Assembly (NCBI RefSeq): GCF_023954335.1
Contig: NZ_JAMLIE010000001.1
Location: 2,046,001-2,110,000 of the forward strand
DNA: 64,000 nucleotides
Direction of reading: 5' to 3'
Source: Aquamicrobium sp.
GTDB lineage: Bacteria > Pseudomonadota > Alphaproteobacteria > Rhizobiales > Rhizobiaceae
Below the pieces are notes generated by a model. That model did not search any database, was not told where the DNA came from, and was given only the letters and a program-made list of their open reading frames with translations. Shown piece by piece: positions 54,732-63,814 of the stretch; the first letter of the stretch is position 1, and each line of letters begins with the position of its first letter. A program made the position numbers and the translations under genes.

Positions 54732-55943
54732 ATGAGGATTGCGCCTTTCAGGCTGACCGGCCGCGGCACGGGCCTTCTCGTCATGTCGATTTCGGTGCTG
54801 GCCCTCGCGGCCTGCTCGACGCCGTCGCCCAAGGTGGCCGGCGGCAAGACCCGCAGCAAGGAATATTTCTCCGAGCGCGAGTATGGCGTGAAGGCGAGCC
54901 CGCGCGTCAGCAACCTGCGCACGCGCCTGCCGCGCGGCGGCGGCCGCGAGCAGGTCGGCAAGCCCTACATGGTCAAGGGCAAGTGGTATCACCCCAAGGA
55001 GGAGCCGGGCTACCGCAAGACCGGCGTCGCCTCCTGGTACGGCGACGCCTTCCATGGCCGGCTTACCGCCAACGGCGAAATCTACGACATGACGCACCTG
55101 ACGGCCGCGCATCCGACGATGCCGCTGCCGAGCTACGCCCGCGTCACCAACACCAAGAACGGCAATTCGGTCATCGTGCGCGTCAACGATCGCGGTCCGT
55201 TCGCGCATGGCCGGGTCATCGATCTGTCGCGCCGCGCCGCCGAGCTGCTCGACTACACCCATAGCGGCGTCGCCAAGGTCGAGGTCGAATATGTCGGCCG
55301 CGCGCCGCTGCACGGCCGCGACGACGAGTTCCTGGTGGCCTCCTATCGCCCGGGCGGCCGCGCGCCCGATCCGTCCGACGGCATGCCCTCCGGCGTGATG
55401 ATCGCCATGAACGGGCCGACGCCGACGCAAGCCGTCGCGGCCGGGGCCGGCATTCCGTTCCCCATCCAGCCGCGCGCGGCGGTTCCCTTCGAGGTAGCGA
55501 GCGTCGATCTCGTCCTGCCCGATTTCGGCCCCTACGTGCCGGAGCGTCCCGTGAGCCTCGCTTCGAAAGGCGGCCGGGTGTCCTCGCCGGCGCTTTCCTA
55601 TGCCGACGCGCGTGTGCAGCAGGCGGCGCAGGCCGTCACCGATTTCGCCGATCCGGGCACCGATGCGCTGGTCGCGGCGCTGAACCGGCGCTATGCCGAT
55701 GCGGCGAAGGCCGCGCCGGCTTCATCCGCCGGCTATGTCGCGGTCGGCACCTATGCCGACGAGGCCGAGGCTCAAGCACTGGCCGCGCGCCTCGGCGAAG
55801 CCGGGCGGGTCGAGATCGAGACCGACTGGCGCGGCGAGGCCTTCACCCTCAACCTCCATCCCGCCTCGGGGCGCTCGCTGGACGACGCGCTCCAGGCGGC
55901 GTGGGCGGCCGGCGCGGCCGACGCCATGCCCGTGCGCGAATAG
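54732..55943 (+). CDS. rlpA: RlpA-family septal ring lytic transglycosylase lipoprotein
   Basis: A 403-aa outer-membrane lipoprotein (lipobox LALAACSTP). The double-psi beta-barrel catalytic domain spans about residues 95-190 (KTGVASWYGDAFHGRLTANG, AHPTMPLPSYARVTN, VIVRVNDRGPFAHGRVIDLS). The last 75 residues form a SPOR domain (GYVAVGTYADEAEAQALAA), which targets septal, denuded peptidoglycan. RlpA cleaves glycan strands during separation of daughter cells. The ATG at 54732 is chosen because it gives a proper lipoprotein signal. The next gene is a D,D-carboxypeptidase homologue, a common pairing. Confidence 0.92.
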   Translation: MRIAPFRLTGRGTGLLVMSISVLALAACSTPSPKVAGGKTRSKEYFSEREYGVKASPRVSNLRTRLPRGGGREQVGKPYMVKGKWYHPKEEPGYRKTGVASWYGDAFHGRLTANGEIYDMTHLTAAHPTMPLPSYARVTNTKNGNSVIVRVNDRGPFAHGRVIDLSRRAAELLDYTHSGVAKVEVEYVGRAPLHGRDDEFLVASYRPGGRAPDPSDGMPSGVMIAMNGPTPTQAVAAGAGIPFPIQPRAAVPFEVASVDLVLPDFGPYVPERPVSLASKGGRVSSPALSYADARVQQAAQAVTDFADPGTDALVAALNRRYADAAKAAPASSAGYVAVGTYADEAEAQALAARLGEAGRVEIETDWRGEAFTLNLHPASGRSLDDALQAAWAAGAADAMPVRE

Positions 55944-56034
55944 GCCGTTTCCTCCCTCGCGGGGTTGAACCGGGCGCTGCCGCGCTGCTACCCTTGGTTT
56001 AAAGAGGGGCAGGGTTTTTCCGGGGTCGTCGCGC

Positions 56035-57210
56035 ATGCTGTTTCCATCGCTTCCGGGCCGGGCGTCCGCGGCCTTCATCATGCTCGTGGCCGTGCTCGCC
56101 GCGCCTTCGGCGTGGGCGCAGGCGCAGCTTTTCGAGACGAAGGCCAGCCAGGCCTTCATGATCGATGCCGAAACCGGCACCGTGCTCTATTCGAAGGACC
56201 CCGACGCGCCGTTCCCGCCCGCCTCGCTCGCCAAGCTGATGACGATGGAGGTGGTGTTCAACGCCATCCGCACCGGCAAGCTGTCGCTCGACACCGAGTT
56301 CCCGGTCTCCGAATACGCCTGGCGCACCGGCGGCGCGCCGTCGCGCACCTCGACCATGTTCGCGGCGCTCAATTCCCTGATCCGCGTCGAGGACCTGATC
56401 CAGGGCGTCATCGTCCAGTCGGCCAATGACGGCTGCATCATCCTCGCCGAGGGCATGGCCGGCTCGGAGGCGAATTTCGCCGAGCTGATGAACGAGCGCG
56501 CCCGCGAGCTCGGCCTGACGAAATCGGTGTTCCGGAACTCGACCGGCCTGCCGGCCGAGGGCCAGTCCGTCACCGCGCGCGAGCTGGTCGCGCTCGCCAC
56601 CCATCTGTGGCGCGAATATCCCGAATTCTACAAACACTATTCGCAGCCCGACTTCACCTGGAACAAGATATTCCAGCGCAACCGCAACCCGCTGCTGGCG
56701 CTCAACATCGGCGCGGACGGGCTGGCGGCCGGCTTCACGGAAGCCTCGGGCTTCGCCATCGTCGGCTCGGCCGCGCGCGACGGCCGGCGCGTCTTCATCG
56801 CCATGAGCGGCATGGAGAGCGACGCCCAGCGCGCCGAGGAAGCGCGCCGGCTGATCGAATGGGGCATGCGCGGCTTCGACCGGCTGGAGATCTACGCCGC
56901 CGGCGAGGTGGTGGGCGAGGCCAAGGCCTATGGCGGGGAAAAGTCCGGCGTCGCGCTGCGCGCGGCCGGGCCGGTGGCGATCTTCGTTCCCGTCGCCAAC
57001 CGCGACAGGCTGGTCGCCCGCATCGTCTATCAGGGGCCGGTGGTCGCCCCGGTCGAGGAGGGTACTCCGATCGGCGCGCTCAAGGTCTGGATCGGCGACA
57101 CGATGAGCCAGGAAACGCCGCTCTACGCCGCCGAGAGCGTCGGCACCGGCAAGATCCACCAGCGCGCGCTCGACGCGGTCGAGGAACTGCTGATCGGCTG
57201 GCTGCGCTGA
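56035..57210 (+). CDS. dacF: D-alanyl-D-alanine carboxypeptidase family protein lacking the KTG motif
   Basis: A 391-aa periplasmic penicillin-binding-protein-5-like protein with a signal peptide (SAAFIMLVAVLAAPSAWAQ). Motif SxxK is SLAK (Ser64, Lys67) and SxN is SAN (129-131). The third motif, normally KTG in a DGLKTGFT-like context, reads GADGLAAGFTEASG: Ala-Ala-Gly at 231-233. In studied enzymes the KTG lysine and threonine bind the substrate carboxylate, so activity may be altered. A C-terminal PBP5-type beta domain follows. It follows rlpA and precedes tmk. Confidence 0.88.
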   Translation: MLFPSLPGRASAAFIMLVAVLAAPSAWAQAQLFETKASQAFMIDAETGTVLYSKDPDAPFPPASLAKLMTMEVVFNAIRTGKLSLDTEFPVSEYAWRTGGAPSRTSTMFAALNSLIRVEDLIQGVIVQSANDGCIILAEGMAGSEANFAELMNERARELGLTKSVFRNSTGLPAEGQSVTARELVALATHLWREYPEFYKHYSQPDFTWNKIFQRNRNPLLALNIGADGLAAGFTEASGFAIVGSAARDGRRVFIAMSGMESDAQRAEEARRLIEWGMRGFDRLEIYAAGEVVGEAKAYGGEKSGVALRAAGPVAIFVPVANRDRLVARIVYQGPVVAPVEEGTPIGALKVWIGDTMSQETPLYAAESVGTGKIHQRALDAVEELLIGWLR

Positions 57211-57310
57211 CCGCAGCGGCGGACATGCCGGCCGGCCGTGGCTTTTTCAACCTGCCTCGCCTATTTGAAGGCATCGGATCCATCGGAATCAGGCTTGGCG
57301 AAAGGCTGGC

Positions 57311-58030
57311 GTGGCGCGCGGCATCTTCATCACTTTCGAGGGCGGCGAGGGCGCCGGCAAATCGACCCAGATCGCGCGGCTGGCAACGAGCCTGCGCGAG
57401 ATGGGGCACGAGGTCGTCGTCACCCGCGAGCCGGGCGGCTCGCCCGGGGCCGAGGCGGTGCGCCACGTCATCCTCTCCGGCGCGGCCGAGCCGTTCGGCC
57501 CGGCGATGGAGGCGATCCTGTTCGCCGCCGCCCGTGCCGACCATATCGACCAGGTGATCCGCCCGGCCGTCGCGCGCGGCGCCATCGTGCTGTGCGACCG
57601 CTTCGTCGATTCGAGCCGCGTCTATCAGGGCGTCACCGGCAATCTCGAGCCCGCCTTCATGCAGGCGCTGGAGACGGTCACGGTCGCCGGCATGATGCCG
57701 GATCTCACCGTGGTGCTCGACCTCGACCCCGAGGAGGGGATGAGGCGCGCCGCCAAGCGGCGCGGCGACGAGGCCGCCGACCGCTTCGAGAAGGAGGCGC
57801 TGGCTATTCATCGCCGCCGCCGCGAGGCGTTCCTGGAGATTGCCCGGGCCGAGCCCGGCCGCTGCGTGGTGATCGACGCGGCCCGCGCTCCGGCGAAGGT
57901 CGCCACCGCCATCGTCAAGGCGGTGCATGCGCTGATCGAGCGGCGTCTTGAAACGGGCGCGCGGGCACGATGGCGGCCGGAGCGGAACGGGCAGGGGCAG
58001 GCCGGCAGCGGGGAGGGCAAGCCGGCATGA
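57311..58030 (+). CDS. tmk: Thymidylate kinase
   Basis: A 239-aa enzyme that phosphorylates dTMP to dTDP. P-loop FEGGEGAGKSTQIARL, DR(Y/F) motif VLCDRFVDSSRVYQG, and lid region AAKRRGDEAADRFE. The start is a GTG at 57311 (GTG GCG CGC), which fits the family N-terminus; no ATG is available. The tail is about 20 residues longer than usual and low-complexity. Its stop overlaps the holB start in ATGA. Confidence 0.95.
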   Translation: MARGIFITFEGGEGAGKSTQIARLATSLREMGHEVVVTREPGGSPGAEAVRHVILSGAAEPFGPAMEAILFAAARADHIDQVIRPAVARGAIVLCDRFVDSSRVYQGVTGNLEPAFMQALETVTVAGMMPDLTVVLDLDPEEGMRRAAKRRGDEAADRFEKEALAIHRRRREAFLEIARAEPGRCVVIDAARAPAKVATAIVKAVHALIERRLETGARARWRPERNGQGQAGSGEGKPA

Positions 58031-59082
58031 GCTTCACCCGTCTCGCGCCCGAGCAGTTCGACACCATCCCCGACATCGCCGAGCCGGCCGAGAACCCGTT
58101 CCTCGCCGGGCATGACGAGGCGGGCGCGCATGTCGCCGCCGCCTATCGCGCCGGGCGGCTGCACCACGCGCTGCTGCTCGCCGGCCCGTCCGGCATCGGC
58201 AAGGCGACCTTCGCCTTCCACCTCGCCGAGCATCTTTTGCGCTATCCGCACGCCGGGGAAGCCCCGGAGGGCCTTGCCCCGCGCGACCCGGACTTGCCGC
58301 TGTTCCGCCAGATCGCGCAGGGCGCGCATCCCTCGGTGCTTCACCTGACGCGGCCGCTCAACGAGAAGACGAAGGCCTTCAAGTCGGCCGTCACCGTCGA
58401 CGAGATCCGGCGCATCGGCCGCTTCCTGTCGATGACCTCGCATGACGGGAGCTGGCGCGTCGTCATCGTCGACCCGGCCGACGACATGAACGCCAACGCC
58501 GCCAACGCGCTGCTGAAGAATCTCGAGGAGCCGCCGCCGCGCACCCAGTTCGTGCTGATCGCCCATTCGCCGGGCGGGCTGCTGCCGACGATCCGCTCGC
58601 GCTGCCATCTGGTGCGGCTGAAGCCGCTGGAGACGCCGGCGCTGATTTCCGTGCTCGAGCGGCTGGAGGCCGACGTCCCGGAAACCGAGGCCGGGCGCGC
58701 TGCGCTGGCCGCGCGCGCCGGCGGAAGCGTGCGCGAGGCGCTGCTCCTGACGCGCTATGGCGGGCTGGACATCGCCGAGGCGATCTCGCGCATCCTCGGC
58801 GAGCGCGCCTTTCCCGTCGCCGAGGCGTGGCGGGCGGCGGAGGCCGTCGGCGGGCGCGATGCGACCGTGCAGTTCTCGATCTTCAACCAGTCGGCGCTGG
58901 ACAGCGTTTCCGGCTGGGCCCGCCACGCCGGCGAGACCGGCGACCTTGCCGGCGCCGCGCGCCTGTCCGAGCTGTGGCGCGAGATGGAGCGACTGACCGT
59001 CGAGACAGAGACCTACAATCTCGACAAGCGCCAGCACGCCATGGGCCTGCTCAGGCGAATGTGGCAGGCGGCGAAGGCATAG
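58027..59082 (+). CDS. holB: DNA polymerase III subunit delta-prime
   Basis: A 351-aa clamp-loader subunit. The AAA+ P-loop is degenerate (AGPSGIGKATFAF), as usual for delta-prime, followed by VIVDPADDMNANAANALLK and the Walker-B/sensor region NLEEPPPRTQFVLIAH and IRSRCHLVRLKPL. The zinc-binding cysteines of the E. coli subunit are not conserved. It overlaps tmk by 4 bp, the standard tmk-holB arrangement. Confidence 0.93.
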   Translation: MSFTRLAPEQFDTIPDIAEPAENPFLAGHDEAGAHVAAAYRAGRLHHALLLAGPSGIGKATFAFHLAEHLLRYPHAGEAPEGLAPRDPDLPLFRQIAQGAHPSVLHLTRPLNEKTKAFKSAVTVDEIRRIGRFLSMTSHDGSWRVVIVDPADDMNANAANALLKNLEEPPPRTQFVLIAHSPGGLLPTIRSRCHLVRLKPLETPALISVLERLEADVPETEAGRAALAARAGGSVREALLLTRYGGLDIAEAISRILGERAFPVAEAWRAAEAVGGRDATVQFSIFNQSALDSVSGWARHAGETGDLAGAARLSELWREMERLTVETETYNLDKRQHAMGLLRRMWQAAKA

Positions 59083-59188
59083 GAGCGCAAGAGCCGCAGA
59101 AAACGCCGATAGCCATCGCCGCCCCGATACGGTATTCCACCCGCCATATTTCAAGCCCGATACTCGACAACCGCCGGAAACGTCTCCC

Positions 59189-60739
59189 ATGTCCGCCGAA
59201 CGCTATTACATCACCACCGCCATTTCCTATCCGAACGGCAAGCCGCATATCGGCCACGCCTACGAGCTGATCGCCACCGACGCGCTGGCCCGCTTCCAGC
59301 GGCTCGATGGGAAAGAGGTTTATTTCCTGACCGGCACCGACGAGCACGGCATCAAGATGCACCAGACGGCGCGCAAGGAAGGCATCACCCCGCGCGAGCT
59401 GGCCGACCGCAACGCGGCCGAGTTCCAGCGCATGGCCGTGGCGCTCAACGCCTCGAACGACGATTTCATCCGCACCACCGAGGAGCGGCACTATCGCTCC
59501 AGCCAGGCGATCTGGAAGGCGATGGAAGCCAATGGCGACATCTACAAGGGCGGCTATGCGGGCTGGTACTCGGTGCGCGACGAAGCCTATTACGGCGAGG
59601 AGGAGACGGAACTCCGCGACGACGGCGTGCGCTACGGCCCGCAGGGCACCCCGGTCGAGTGGGTGGAGGAGGAAAGCTACTTCTTCCGCCTGTCCGCCTA
59701 TGGCGACAGGCTGCTCGCGCTCTACGAGGAGAACCCCGCCTTCATCGGCCCGGCCGAGCGTCGCAACGAGATCGTCAGCTTCGTCAGGTCGGGCCTGAAG
59801 GACCTTTCCGTCTCGCGCACCACCTTCGACTGGGGCATTCCCGTCCCCGGCGATGAGAAGCATGTGATGTATGTCTGGGTCGACGCGCTCACCAACTACA
59901 TCACCGGCGTCGGCTATCCCGACGAGAACGATCCGCTGTGGCCGTTCTGGCCGGCCGACCTTCACGTCATCGGCAAGGACATCACCCGCTTTCACGCCAT
60001 CTACTGGCCGGCTTTCCTGATGTCGGCGGGCATCGCCCTGCCGAAGCGGGTGTTCGGCCACGGCTTCGTCTTCAACCGCGGCGAGAAAATGTCGAAGTCG
60101 GTCGGCAACGTCATCGACCCGTTCGCGCTGGTCGAGCATTACGGGCTCGACCAGGTGCGCTATTTCCTGTTGCGCGAAGTGCCCTTCGGCCAGGACGGCA
60201 ACTATAGCCACGAGGCCATCGTCAACCGCACCAATGCCGACCTCGCCAACGATCTCGGCAACCTCGCCCAGCGATCGCTGTCGATGATCGCCAAGAACTG
60301 CGGCGGCGTCGTGCCGCAGAACGGCGAATTGCAGGCGGCCGACCTTGCCATCCTCAACCAGGCCGAGGAGGCGCTGGCGACCGCGCGCGAGGCGATGAAG
60401 GTGCAGGCCATCCACACCGGCCTTGCCGCCATCTTCGCCGTCGTCGCCGAGGCCAACCGCTACTTCGCCGGGCAGGAACCGTGGGCGCTGAAGAAGACCG
60501 ACCCGGCGCGCATGGAGACCGTGCTTTGGGTGACGGCCGAGGCGGTGCGCCGCGTCGGCATCCTCGTCCAGCCCTATGTGCCGGAATCGGCCGGCAAGCT
60601 GCTCGATCTGCTCGCCGTGCCGGAGGACGCGCGCAGCTTCGCCCATGTCGGCGACGCGCACGCGCTGACACCCGGCACGCCGCTGCCGGCGCCGCAGGGC
60701 GTCTTCCCGCGCTATGTCGAGCAGGAAGCGGCGAGCTGA
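59189..60739 (+). CDS. metG: Methionyl-tRNA synthetase
   Basis: A 516-aa class I synthetase. HIGH-type motif ISYPNGKPHIGHAYE, tRNA/KMSKS motif FNRGEKMSKSVGN, and anticodon-binding WALKKTDPARM. The zinc-knuckle cysteines of the longer E. coli form are missing, as in the short MetG2-like group of alphaproteobacteria. The gene follows holB by 106 bp and precedes tatD by 11 bp. Confidence 0.95.
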   Translation: MSAERYYITTAISYPNGKPHIGHAYELIATDALARFQRLDGKEVYFLTGTDEHGIKMHQTARKEGITPRELADRNAAEFQRMAVALNASNDDFIRTTEERHYRSSQAIWKAMEANGDIYKGGYAGWYSVRDEAYYGEEETELRDDGVRYGPQGTPVEWVEEESYFFRLSAYGDRLLALYEENPAFIGPAERRNEIVSFVRSGLKDLSVSRTTFDWGIPVPGDEKHVMYVWVDALTNYITGVGYPDENDPLWPFWPADLHVIGKDITRFHAIYWPAFLMSAGIALPKRVFGHGFVFNRGEKMSKSVGNVIDPFALVEHYGLDQVRYFLLREVPFGQDGNYSHEAIVNRTNADLANDLGNLAQRSLSMIAKNCGGVVPQNGELQAADLAILNQAEEALATAREAMKVQAIHTGLAAIFAVVAEANRYFAGQEPWALKKTDPARMETVLWVTAEAVRRVGILVQPYVPESAGKLLDLLAVPEDARSFAHVGDAHALTPGTPLPAPQGVFPRYVEQEAAS

Positions 60740-60750
60740 CGGACAGGGTC

Positions 60751-61533
60751 ATGCTGGTCGACAGCCACTGCCACCTCGACTTTCCCGATTTCGCGGAGGA
60801 GCGCGACGCCATCGTGGCGCGCGCGCTCGCCGCCGGCGTCGGCCGCATGGTGACGATCTCGACCCGGGTGCGCCGCTTCGCCGACATCCTGGCCATCGCC
60901 GAGCGCTACCCGGAAGTCTACTGCTCGGTCGGCACCCATCCGCACAATGCGGACGAGGAGCTCGACGTCACCGCCGACGATCTCGTGCGTCTTGCCGAAC
61001 ACCCGAAGGTGGTGGCGATCGGCGAGGCCGGCCTCGACTATTTCTACGACAACGCCCCGCGCGAAGCGCAGGCCGCCGGCCTGCGCACCCACATCGCGGC
61101 GGCGCGCATCACCGGTCTGCCGCTCGTCATCCATGCCCGCGACGCCGACGACGACATGGCGGCGATCCTCACCGAGGAGACGCAGGAAGGCGCGTTTCCC
61201 TTCCTGCTGCATTGCTTCTCCTCCGGCCGCGCGCTGGCCGAGACCGGCATCGCGCTCGGCGGCTACGTCTCCTTCTCCGGCATCCTGACCTTCAAGCGGT
61301 CCGAGGCCCTGCGCGACATCGCCCGTGACCTGCCGCGCGAGCGGCTGCTGGTCGAGACCGACGCGCCCTATCTCGCGCCGCAGCCATGGCGCGGCAAGCG
61401 CAACGAACCGTCCCACGTGGTGGAGACGGCGCGGGTGCTGGCCGAATGCGCTGGCGTCTCGCCGGACGAGATCGCGCGACAGACCACGGAAAACTTCTTC
61501 CGCCTGTTCGCCCGGGTGCCGCGCGATGGCTGA
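60751..61533 (+). CDS. tatD: TatD-family metal-dependent deoxyribonuclease
   Basis: A 260-aa TIM-barrel metal hydrolase. Metal ligands are in MLVDSHCHLDFPDF (HxH), IGEAGLDYFYD (Glu), LVIHARDADDDM (His), LHCFSSGRALAE (His) and LVETDAPYLAPQPWRGKRNEP (Asp), the last given in two halves: LVETDAPYLAPQ and PWRGKRNEP. Members degrade DNA or remove blocked 3-prime ends. It starts 11 bp after metG and overlaps the next gene by 8 bp. Confidence 0.94.
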   Translation: MLVDSHCHLDFPDFAEERDAIVARALAAGVGRMVTISTRVRRFADILAIAERYPEVYCSVGTHPHNADEELDVTADDLVRLAEHPKVVAIGEAGLDYFYDNAPREAQAAGLRTHIAAARITGLPLVIHARDADDDMAAILTEETQEGAFPFLLHCFSSGRALAETGIALGGYVSFSGILTFKRSEALRDIARDLPRERLLVETDAPYLAPQPWRGKRNEPSHVVETARVLAECAGVSPDEIARQTTENFFRLFARVPRDG

Positions 61534-62347
61534 CCGGCTGCGCCTCATCATCACCGGCTGCGGCTCGTCGCCCGGCACGCCGCGCATCAATGGCGACTGG
61601 GGCGCTTGCGACCCGGAAAATCCGAAGAACCGCCGCCGCCGCGCCGCCGCCATCGTCGAGCGCATCGCGACGAATGGCGGGGTGACGCGCGTCGCCATCG
61701 ACACCGGGCCGGATTTCCGCGACCAGATGCTTGACGCGCGCGTCACGCATCTCGACGGCGTCGTCTACACCCATGCCCATGCCGACCACATCCACGGCAT
61801 CGACGATCTGCGCGGCTATTTCCTCGCCCAGCGCCGCCGCATCGACGTCTTCGCCGACGAGGCGACGCTGACAAGGCTGCGCGAGGGGTTCGGCTATTGC
61901 TTCGAGACCCCGCCGGGCAGCGCCTATCCGCCCATCGCCGAGGCGCACGAGATCACCCATCGCGCGCCGTTCGCAATAGACGGGGAGGGCGGCCCGATCA
62001 CCTTCGAGCCGCTGCCGCAGATCCACGGCGACACGATCACCCTCGGCTTCCGCATCGGCCCCATGGCCTATTGCCCGGATGTCAGCGACTTTCCCGCCGA
62101 AACCGCTGCGCGCCTGACCGGCCTCGACCTCCTCGTCATCGACGCGCTGCAATACCGGCCGCATCCCAGCCATTTCTCGCTGGCGCAGGCGCTGGGGCAG
62201 ATCGCCGATCTCGGCCCGAAGCGCGCGATCCTCACCCACATGCACATCCCGCTCGACTATGCCACGGTGATGGCCGAGACCCCAGACCACGTCGAGCCGG
62301 CCTATGACGGCTTGACCGTGGAGCTGCCGTTCGGGGAAGCATCGTAG
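61526..62347 (+). CDS. MBL-fold metallo-hydrolase (PhnP-like)
   Basis: A 273-aa metallo-beta-lactamase-fold protein. The metal motif is YTHAHADHIHGIDDLR, preceded by RVAIDTGPDFRDQML, with further ligands in YCPDVSDF and ILTHMHIPLDY. The family includes PhnP, a phosphoribosyl cyclic phosphodiesterase, and tRNase-Z-like enzymes. Adjacency to tatD is common in this order. It overlaps tatD by 8 bp, so translation is probably coupled. Confidence 0.92.
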   Translation: MADRLRLIITGCGSSPGTPRINGDWGACDPENPKNRRRRAAAIVERIATNGGVTRVAIDTGPDFRDQMLDARVTHLDGVVYTHAHADHIHGIDDLRGYFLAQRRRIDVFADEATLTRLREGFGYCFETPPGSAYPPIAEAHEITHRAPFAIDGEGGPITFEPLPQIHGDTITLGFRIGPMAYCPDVSDFPAETAARLTGLDLLVIDALQYRPHPSHFSLAQALGQIADLGPKRAILTHMHIPLDYATVMAETPDHVEPAYDGLTVELPFGEAS

Positions 62348-62543
62348 TCGCACGGCAAGGCCCGCTCCGCACGGCGCTTTCCGCACTTTCCAAAGCCGTC
62401 GCACGCGGACCCGCTCCCGGGCGCGGAAGCCGTTCGATCCGGCGGAAATGTTTGTCGGAAAGCCGCATCTGACGGCTTGGCACGGCGTTGCGGATCGACT
62501 AAACGGATGCGGTGTTCGCGCGGCCTTAGCGCCGCGCGCACCG

Positions 62544-62633
62544 GGAGAGGTGGCCGAGTGGTTGAAGGCGCACGCCTGGAACGCGTGTATACGGGAAACC
62601 GTATCGAGGGTTCGAATCCCTCTCTCTCCGCCA
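62544..62633 (+). tRNA. tRNA-Ser (anticodon GGA)
   Basis: A 90-nt class II tRNA with encoded CCA. Acceptor GGAGAGG with TCTCTCC (last pair G-T), anticodon stem CACGC/GCGTG with loop CTGGAAC and anticodon GGA, long variable arm TATACGGGAAACCGTATC, T-loop TTCGAAT. Mobile-element debris starts 170 bp downstream, so the gene may serve as an island attachment site. Confidence 0.95.
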
Positions 62634-62868
62634 TAACATCAATAATATCAATTACTTAACGGAAGAATTGGCGTTCACCCGCCAACATTCCCGCCTAAAC
62701 GGAATGCGCTTGGTCGCGACAAATCGTGAAGGAATCAGGCACCAACATTTGACCGCACGCGGACGCGTGGCATATGCAGTCGCGTTGACATCAACGTCAG
62801 TCTGAGGTGGTGCCGGTTTTTGAGACAGGGGCATAAGGTGGATTTTCCGATGAAAAGGACGATCCAGC

Positions 62869-63150
62869 ATGAAGACACGCAGACGGTTCTCGGCCGAGTT
62901 CAAGGCCAAGGTTGCGCTTGAGGCGATCCGCGGCGAGCGGACGATTTCGGAACTGGCGACGAAGCACCAGCTTCATCCCAACCAGATCACCCAGTGGAAA
63001 CGGCAGGCCATTGAGAACCTGGCCAAGGCGTTCGACGACAAGGCAGCGGATGCACAGGTCGGCCGGGAGGCCGAGGTGACGAAACTGCACGCCAAGATCG
63101 GCCAACTCGTCGTTGAGCGGGATTTTTTGGCCAAAGCCTTCGATCGCTGA
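62869..63150 (+). CDS. IS3-family transposase OrfA
   Basis: A 93-aa IS3 OrfA. The helix-turn-helix is TISELATKHQLHPNQITQW, after RRFSAEFKAKVALEAI; the C-terminal leucine zipper is KLHAKIGQLVVERDFLAKA. In intact elements OrfA joins OrfB by frameshifting to give the transposase. Here OrfA is intact but OrfB is cut, so the element cannot move by itself. The left end of the IS is probably near 62800. Confidence 0.9.
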   Translation: MKTRRRFSAEFKAKVALEAIRGERTISELATKHQLHPNQITQWKRQAIENLAKAFDDKAADAQVGREAEVTKLHAKIGQLVVERDFLAKAFDR

Positions 63151-63167
63151 GCCTGGATCGGAGGAGT

Positions 63168-63440
63168 ATGATGATTGATCCCGATCACAACCGGCTCTCG
63201 ATCTGCCGCCAGTGCGAACTGGTCTCGATCTCGCGGGCGTCGTTCTATCGACAGCCTGCCGGCGAGAGCCCGGAGAACCTCGAACTGATGCGCATCATCG
63301 ACGAGGCCTTCATGGAAATGCCCTGGTATGGCTCCAGGCAGATGGCGCGGCACCTACGGCGTCAAGGTTGGTGCGTCGGCCGCAAGCGGGTCCGGCGGCT
63401 GATGCGCAAGATCGGTCTGTCGCCGATCTACCAGGCTGAT
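63168..63440 (+). pseudogene. IS3-family OrfB, truncated
   Basis: The first 90 residues of an IS3 OrfB (LSICRQCELVSISRASFYRQ, then EMPWYGSRQMARHLRRQG and RLMRKIGLSPIYQ). After this point similarity ends abruptly and the frame closes at 63494 in unrelated sequence. The DDE catalytic core is missing. The break at about 63440 coincides with the start of IS256-like DNA. Confidence 0.85.
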
Positions 63441-63536
63441 AACGTACAAAATCTTTCGCACATTTTCAGGTTGAGACGGTTCCCTTTATTCTGATTGAAG
63501 GGAGCATGGCATGACTGATGACGACGATGGCAAAAG

Positions 63537-63665
63537 ATGAGCAACGTGATCCGGATCGACGAAGCCCGGATCAAGGACCATCTGGGAGAGATGGTTCGCG
63601 GCACCGTCGAAGAGGCGTTGAACGCGATGTTGGACGCGGAGGCAGACCGGCTTTGCGGAGCTGGC
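63537..63665 (+). pseudogene. IS256-family transposase, N-terminal remnant
   Basis: The frame from the ATG at 63537 encodes DHLGEMVRGTVEEALNAMLD and AEADRLCGAGR, the start of IS256 transposases. After about residue 43 the sequence leaves the family, at the junction with the DUF1403-like tail. The DDE core is missing. Confidence 0.75.
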
Positions 63666-63814
63666 AGAACGAGGATGCACTCGTGGTGTCGCGAGGGGAC
63701 AAGGAAACCGGCATGAGCGACCGCGGGCTGCGCCGTCTGTTCGACCGGTTGGTCGAACTCGGCGCCGTGCGAGAACTGTCCGGACGACCAACCTTCCGCA
63801 TCTATGGGCTGTGA
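63660..63814 (+). pseudogene. C-terminal tail of a DUF1403 family gene
   Basis: In a different frame from the IS256 scrap, the sequence reads VSRGDKETGMSDRGLRRLFD and RLVELGAVRELSGRP, ending FRIYGL and TGA at 63812-63814. This ending is typical of DUF1403 proteins from rhizobial plasmids and islands, which are usually followed directly by a plasmid-type scpB. The GTG of the next frame overlaps the stop, as expected in that order. Only the last 50 or so residues remain. Confidence 0.6.
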
